A DNA stretch of 38,730 nucleotides, from NCBI RefSeq assembly GCF_019750675.1, contig NZ_JAIEOF010000206.1:1-38730 (forward strand), read 5' to 3'. Of the stretch, positions 36,070 to 38,730 are shown piece after piece (the stretch's first letter is position 1; each line of letters starts with the position of its first letter). The stretch comes from Methylobacterium sp. (GTDB taxonomy: Bacteria; Pseudomonadota; Alphaproteobacteria; Rhizobiales; Beijerinckiaceae). A program made the translations under genes and the position numbers. Under the pieces are notes generated by a model, which worked only from the letters and a program-made list of their open reading frames with translations, had not been told where the DNA came from and did no database searches.

Positions 36070-36580
36070 TCCGAGGACCGGTCCGGACGGAGGGGTCGGA
36101 CGGCGCCGCACGCCTGCGCGCCCTCAACGAGGCGTGCGGATCGTCGCAGCCGGGATGAACCGCGCGATGTCGGTTGCCGGCTTCGCGCGCGCCCCCTACA
36201 TCGGGCGTCCCTGCCGCCGAGGCGTCCGATGGTTTCGCGAACCCTCTCGGGCTTGGCATGGTAGCGGGGCTTGTCGTGACGGGGCGGCGCGGACCAGTTC
36301 TCTGCGCGGTTCCTGTGAGGCCTAGTGGGCCGGGTTGCGACAGGCGTGTCACGGGCGCGGGGAACAGGAACCGCCGCCGTGGCGCATGGCCCACCTCGAT
36401 CCCCACTTCCGTGGACTCCTCGCCGATTCCGGGTCGCCAGTCGGGCTCGTCCCGAAATCGTGCCGAAGCGGAACAGGCCGCCCCCGTGGACGGGCGCCGA
36501 TCGTTAAGGATCCTCGGCAACAGTGGGGGATGACCGGGGAACCGGTCGCGTCCCGCCGCGTAGCTTCGAGCCCGACTATC
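36070..36580. other. Gap after the aminotransferase gene
   Basis: A 511-base stretch. Short open frames exist on both strands but are arginine/proline-rich and have no family features. No clear terminator, promoter or RNA gene was recognised. Its last 18 bases (36563-36580) nearly repeat a stretch inside the proline-rich gene at 37223-37240. Confidence 0.4.
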
Positions 36581-36862
36581 ATGAGACGCCTCCTGACGGG
36601 TGGCATCAAGGCGATCCTCGCCATCGCCGCGCTTGCCACCGCCACCCACTGGGTCCTGCGCCTTCAGCGCGAGCCCACGCCCTCGGCCCGCGTCCTGGCC
36701 GAACTCGCCGATCCGGTGACCACCGGCTCCATCACTCCGCGCAAGGGTGAGGCCGCCGAGTCCGCCGTCGAGCATCCGGACGTGACGAAGGGCCTCGACC
36801 AGCGCGGCCTCTCCGCCCTGTTCGAGGGCGCGAAGCTCCAGAAGGCCGCCGCCAAACGCTGA
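36581..36862 (+). CDS. Small hypothetical protein with one membrane segment
   Basis: A 93-residue protein starting MRRLLTGGIKAILAIAALAT. A basic start and a hydrophobic stretch (about residues 7-27) suggest a membrane anchor or uncleaved signal. The rest is polar (VTTGSITPRKGEAAESAVEH, then LSALFEGAKLQKAAAKR) and probably lies in the periplasm. No family is recognised. The start is chosen because it opens the hydrophobic segment; no ribosome binding site is clear. It is a stand-alone gene on the plus strand. Confidence 0.6.
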   Translation: MRRLLTGGIKAILAIAALATATHWVLRLQREPTPSARVLAELADPVTTGSITPRKGEAAESAVEHPDVTKGLDQRGLSALFEGAKLQKAAAKR

Positions 36863-37044
36863 TCGCCTTCGGCCGTTCGCCGCGTCGCACGACGCCGCAG
36901 CGCCGATGATTCCGTGTTGCGCGATCCGGTCCCGGGTGGAGCCGGACAGCGCCCGCGCACGGTGCGACGATCAGGCCGAAACCGGAACCGGGTCCGCCTC
37001 GGGGGGTTGGTGAACATCACCCACAACCCGACAGGAGGCTCCGC

Positions 37045-37278
37045 ATGGCCACACTCGGCATGGCCAATCCAGGCCTACCCATTCCCGAGCCGCTGCCCGG
37101 CGGCATCCCCGGCGACCTGCCGACGCCGCCGATCCCGGAGGAGCAGCCGGATATCGGCCCGACCGGACCGCGCACCCCCTATCCGGTCAACGATCCGGGC
37201 ATCGACGAGCCGACCGGGCCTGGCTCCGAGCCCGACTATCTCCCCGGCGGGCCGACGGACCCCGGCGTACGCATGTAG
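37045..37278 (+). CDS. Proline-rich small protein
   Basis: A 77-residue protein rich in proline, glycine and acidic residues (IPEPLPGGIPGDLPTPPIPE and SEPDYLPGGPTDPG). It has no hydrophobic core, signal peptide or cysteine, and is probably disordered. A strong AGGAGG lies six bases before the ATG, which argues for real translation. No family is recognised. The opposite gene at 37296 converges on it with 17 bases between. Confidence 0.65.
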   Translation: MATLGMANPGLPIPEPLPGGIPGDLPTPPIPEEQPDIGPTGPRTPYPVNDPGIDEPTGPGSEPDYLPGGPTDPGVRM

Positions 37279-37295
37279 CGTCTCGCGATCCGGGC

Positions 37296-37685
37296 TCAGT
37301 GATCGCCGTGCGACGCCCGCACGTCGCGCGGTGCGCTGAGAATCTCCGAGAGGCTCGTCACCACGTGGCGGGCCTCTTCGTCCGTCAGGCGCAATTGGAA
37401 TGGCGGCAGGGCGCCCGCCTGCAGGGCGACCACGGCCTGCCCCTGTTCGTCGGTGCCGACCTCGATGGCGGAGGAGGTCACATCGAGCATCGCGATGTCC
37501 TCGTCGCTCAGATCGTCGGGCAGATCGGCGTCGTCCGGCTCGTCGATGGCGGTGAGGAGCTGGCTGACGGCGCGCACGAGGGCGCGCGCCGCGCGGGCAT
37601 CCATGACCACCGCCGTCGCCTGATCGTCCTTCTGGAACGAGAGCTGAATGTTCGCGCCTTCGAGGGAAACCGAGATGCCTGCCAT
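37296..37685 (-). CDS. Hypothetical protein, 129 residues
   Basis: A soluble acidic protein beginning MAGISVSLEGANIQLSFQKD and containing the acidic linker DEPDDADLPDDLSDEDIAML in the middle. The two halves each look like strand-strand-helix units (FQKDDQATAVVMDARAARAL and LPPFQLRLTDEEARHVVTSL), so an internal repeat is possible. No family is recognised. The ATG at 37685 gives a compact start. It converges on the proline-rich gene and diverges from the cold-shock gene. Confidence 0.7.
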   Translation of the reverse strand: MAGISVSLEGANIQLSFQKDDQATAVVMDARAARALVRAVSQLLTAIDEPDDADLPDDLSDEDIAMLDVTSSAIEVGTDEQGQAVVALQAGALPPFQLRLTDEEARHVVTSLSEILSAPRDVRASHGDH

Positions 37686-37798
37686 GAATCGCCTAAATGC
37701 CTGGTCACGAACTCTTATATGCGGTCGGCGCCGCGAAGAACACAGGGTCCGGCGGGCCCCGCCCGAGGGTCCGCGACGGTTCGGTCGGGTTGAATGCC

Positions 37799-37827
37799 TT
37801 GTTGCGGCCGCATGATCGGACTACATG
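37799..37827 (+). promoter_or_regulatory. Candidate cold-shock gene promoter
   Basis: TTGTTG (37799-37804), 17 bases, TACATG (37822-37827). Transcription from here would give a leader of about 140 bases, a length usual for cspA-type messages. Unverified. Confidence 0.35.
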
Positions 37828-37975
37828 TAGGGACAGCGGGCATCGGTGAGCTGAGCGTTTGCACCAAGAAGCGTCTCACGTCCTGCTGATTCCGTCAGGT
37901 CTACCGAAGAGGATCCGCCGCTTGCATCGCGTAGATGCGGGCTGTTGATCGACGAACGATACGAGGATCTATTTC

Positions 37976-38185
37976 GTGAATACCGGCACTGTTAAGTGGT
38001 TCAACGAGACCAAGGGCTACGGCTTCATTCAGCCTGACGACGGCGGCAAGGATGTGTTCGTTCACATCTCCGCAGTCGAGCGCGCTGGCATGCGCAACCT
38101 CATCGAGGGTCAGAAGATCTCCTACGAGATTCAGACCGACAAGCGCAGCGGCAAGGACTCGGCTGGTAACCTCCAGGCGGCCTGA
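37976..38185 (+). CDS. Cold-shock protein, CspA family
   Basis: A 69-residue single OB-fold RNA chaperone. RNA-binding motifs are [11 protein letters not shown] (RNP1) and [11 protein letters not shown] (RNP2), with [12 protein letters not shown] at the start. It binds single-stranded RNA and prevents unwanted pairing, often at low temperature or in stationary phase. The start is GTG, chosen because it opens the conserved fold and GAGGA lies upstream; no ATG is available in frame. A UUCG-loop hairpin follows the gene. A leader of about 140 bases is likely if the upstream promoter is right. Confidence 0.95.
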   Translation: MNTGTVKWFNETKGYGFIQPDDGGKDVFVHISAVERAGMRNLIEGQKISYEIQTDKRSGKDSAGNLQAA

Positions 38186-38194
38186 CGCTTCCGG

Positions 38195-38214
38195 CGCCAG
38201 CCTTCGGGCTGGCG
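38195..38214 (+). terminator. Hairpin after the cold-shock gene
   Basis: CGCCAGCC and GGCTGGCG form eight perfect pairs closed by a TTCG tetraloop, nine bases after the stop. TCCTTCG follows instead of a full T run, so termination may be partial. Confidence 0.55.
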
Positions 38215-38392
38215 TCCTTCGAGGCGGCCTCGCACGGGGCCGCAAGGGAGCCTCCTCCGAGGCTCGAGAGCCGCCGGCGATCCGAACCCTTCCGGGGAGA
38301 AGGGAACGCGAGACCCGGCATTCCCCCAACACCAACGATTTGAGCCCCCTGGGGCCTGCACATCCAAGTTTCTGAAAGTACACAAGAAAAAT

Positions 38393-38644
38393 ATGTTGTT
38401 TGAATACACTCGGCGCCGCGGCGCCCGTTCGCCCGTCACGGACGCGGCGACATTCAAGGTCGGTCGTCTCAAGCAGACCCTGTCGCACGATGCCCAGGTT
38501 CAGAATGCAAAGAGCGACAACATCGACCTCAGCCACCTGATCGACACCTCCTACAACTATCATTCGCCGCGCGAACTGCGCTGGCATCTGGCCGAGCGTT
38601 TCGGCATGGCCCCCGAGGCCGTCGCCCTGCGCGAGCACGCCTGA
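38393..38644 (+). CDS. Small hypothetical protein, 83 residues
   Basis: Begins MLFEYTRRRGARSPVTDAAT and ends in SPRELRWHLAERFGMAPEAV followed by ALREHA. The C-terminal third looks like a helix-turn-helix-like helical pair, but no family is recognised. A short AT-rich stretch with AAGAAAAAT precedes the ATG and only a weak ribosome binding site is visible. Composition is protein-like. It follows the cold-shock gene in the same direction with a 207-base gap. Confidence 0.6.
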   Translation: MLFEYTRRRGARSPVTDAATFKVGRLKQTLSHDAQVQNAKSDNIDLSHLIDTSYNYHSPRELRWHLAERFGMAPEAVALREHA

Positions 38645-38730
38645 GAACCCCGCCGAGCCGCCGTACGCGGATGCTCGGCACACGGCGTTCCTCGTCGGCT
38701 CGACAGGCCCCCGGCCCAGGCGTGCCGGAT

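Overview
The window is chromosomal DNA of a GC-rich alphaproteobacterium. The protein families (DUF2794, DUF1289, a membrane-anchored clan AA aspartic protease, a YbhL-type Bax inhibitor-1 protein, a PleC/DivJ-like histidine kinase, an APS-type CysH next to CysDN) point to Rhizobiales and most likely to a Methylobacterium/Methylorubrum-like genome. That placement is inference from gene content, base composition and protein style. No insertion sequence, prophage, integrase or CRISPR array was seen.

Layout. Positions 1-5.7 kb hold translation genes: tRNA-Asp on the minus strand diverging from rpmI-rplT, then pheS-pheT and a DUF1186/SEC-C protein. At 6.1-9.1 kb are a Bax inhibitor-1 membrane protein with a possible ybhL-type leader, a DUF2794 protein, bluB (lower-ligand base synthesis for vitamin B12) behind a strikingly structured leader, and an L,D-transpeptidase. 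At 9.1-11.0 kb lies an accessory-looking stretch with an AT-rich islet, a single PAS-domain protein and a gap of about 0.95 kb without a convincing gene. dusA follows, then a large secreted protein joining an acid-phosphatase (PAP2) domain to an autotransporter barrel.

From 15.6 to 18.6 kb, cobS, a DUF1289 protein and a membrane aspartic protease run leftward and cobT runs rightward. With bluB, the window therefore holds three enzymes of cobalamin lower-ligand synthesis and attachment. From 18.6 to 25.6 kb are a membrane histidine kinase, a two-subunit periplasmic molybdenum hydroxylase, a uracil-DNA glycosylase-family protein, pyrF, a TetR regulator and a small unknown protein.

From 25.8 to 33.5 kb is an assimilatory sulfate reduction island: cysJ-cysI leftward, an Lrp/AsnC regulator, and cysH-cysD-cysN rightward. 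CysDN activates sulfate to APS, CysH reduces APS to sulfite, and CysJI reduces sulfite to sulfide. The cysH and cysJ upstream regions share a promoter-like element with a near-palindrome in the 17-base spacer.

The right end carries an AlgX/AlgJ-like SGNH protein, an aspartate aminotransferase, four small proteins of unknown function and a cold-shock protein with a long leader. The two most unusual signals are the bluB leader, where a possible pseudoknot would mask the ribosome binding site downstream of an orphan terminator, and the shared cys promoter element.
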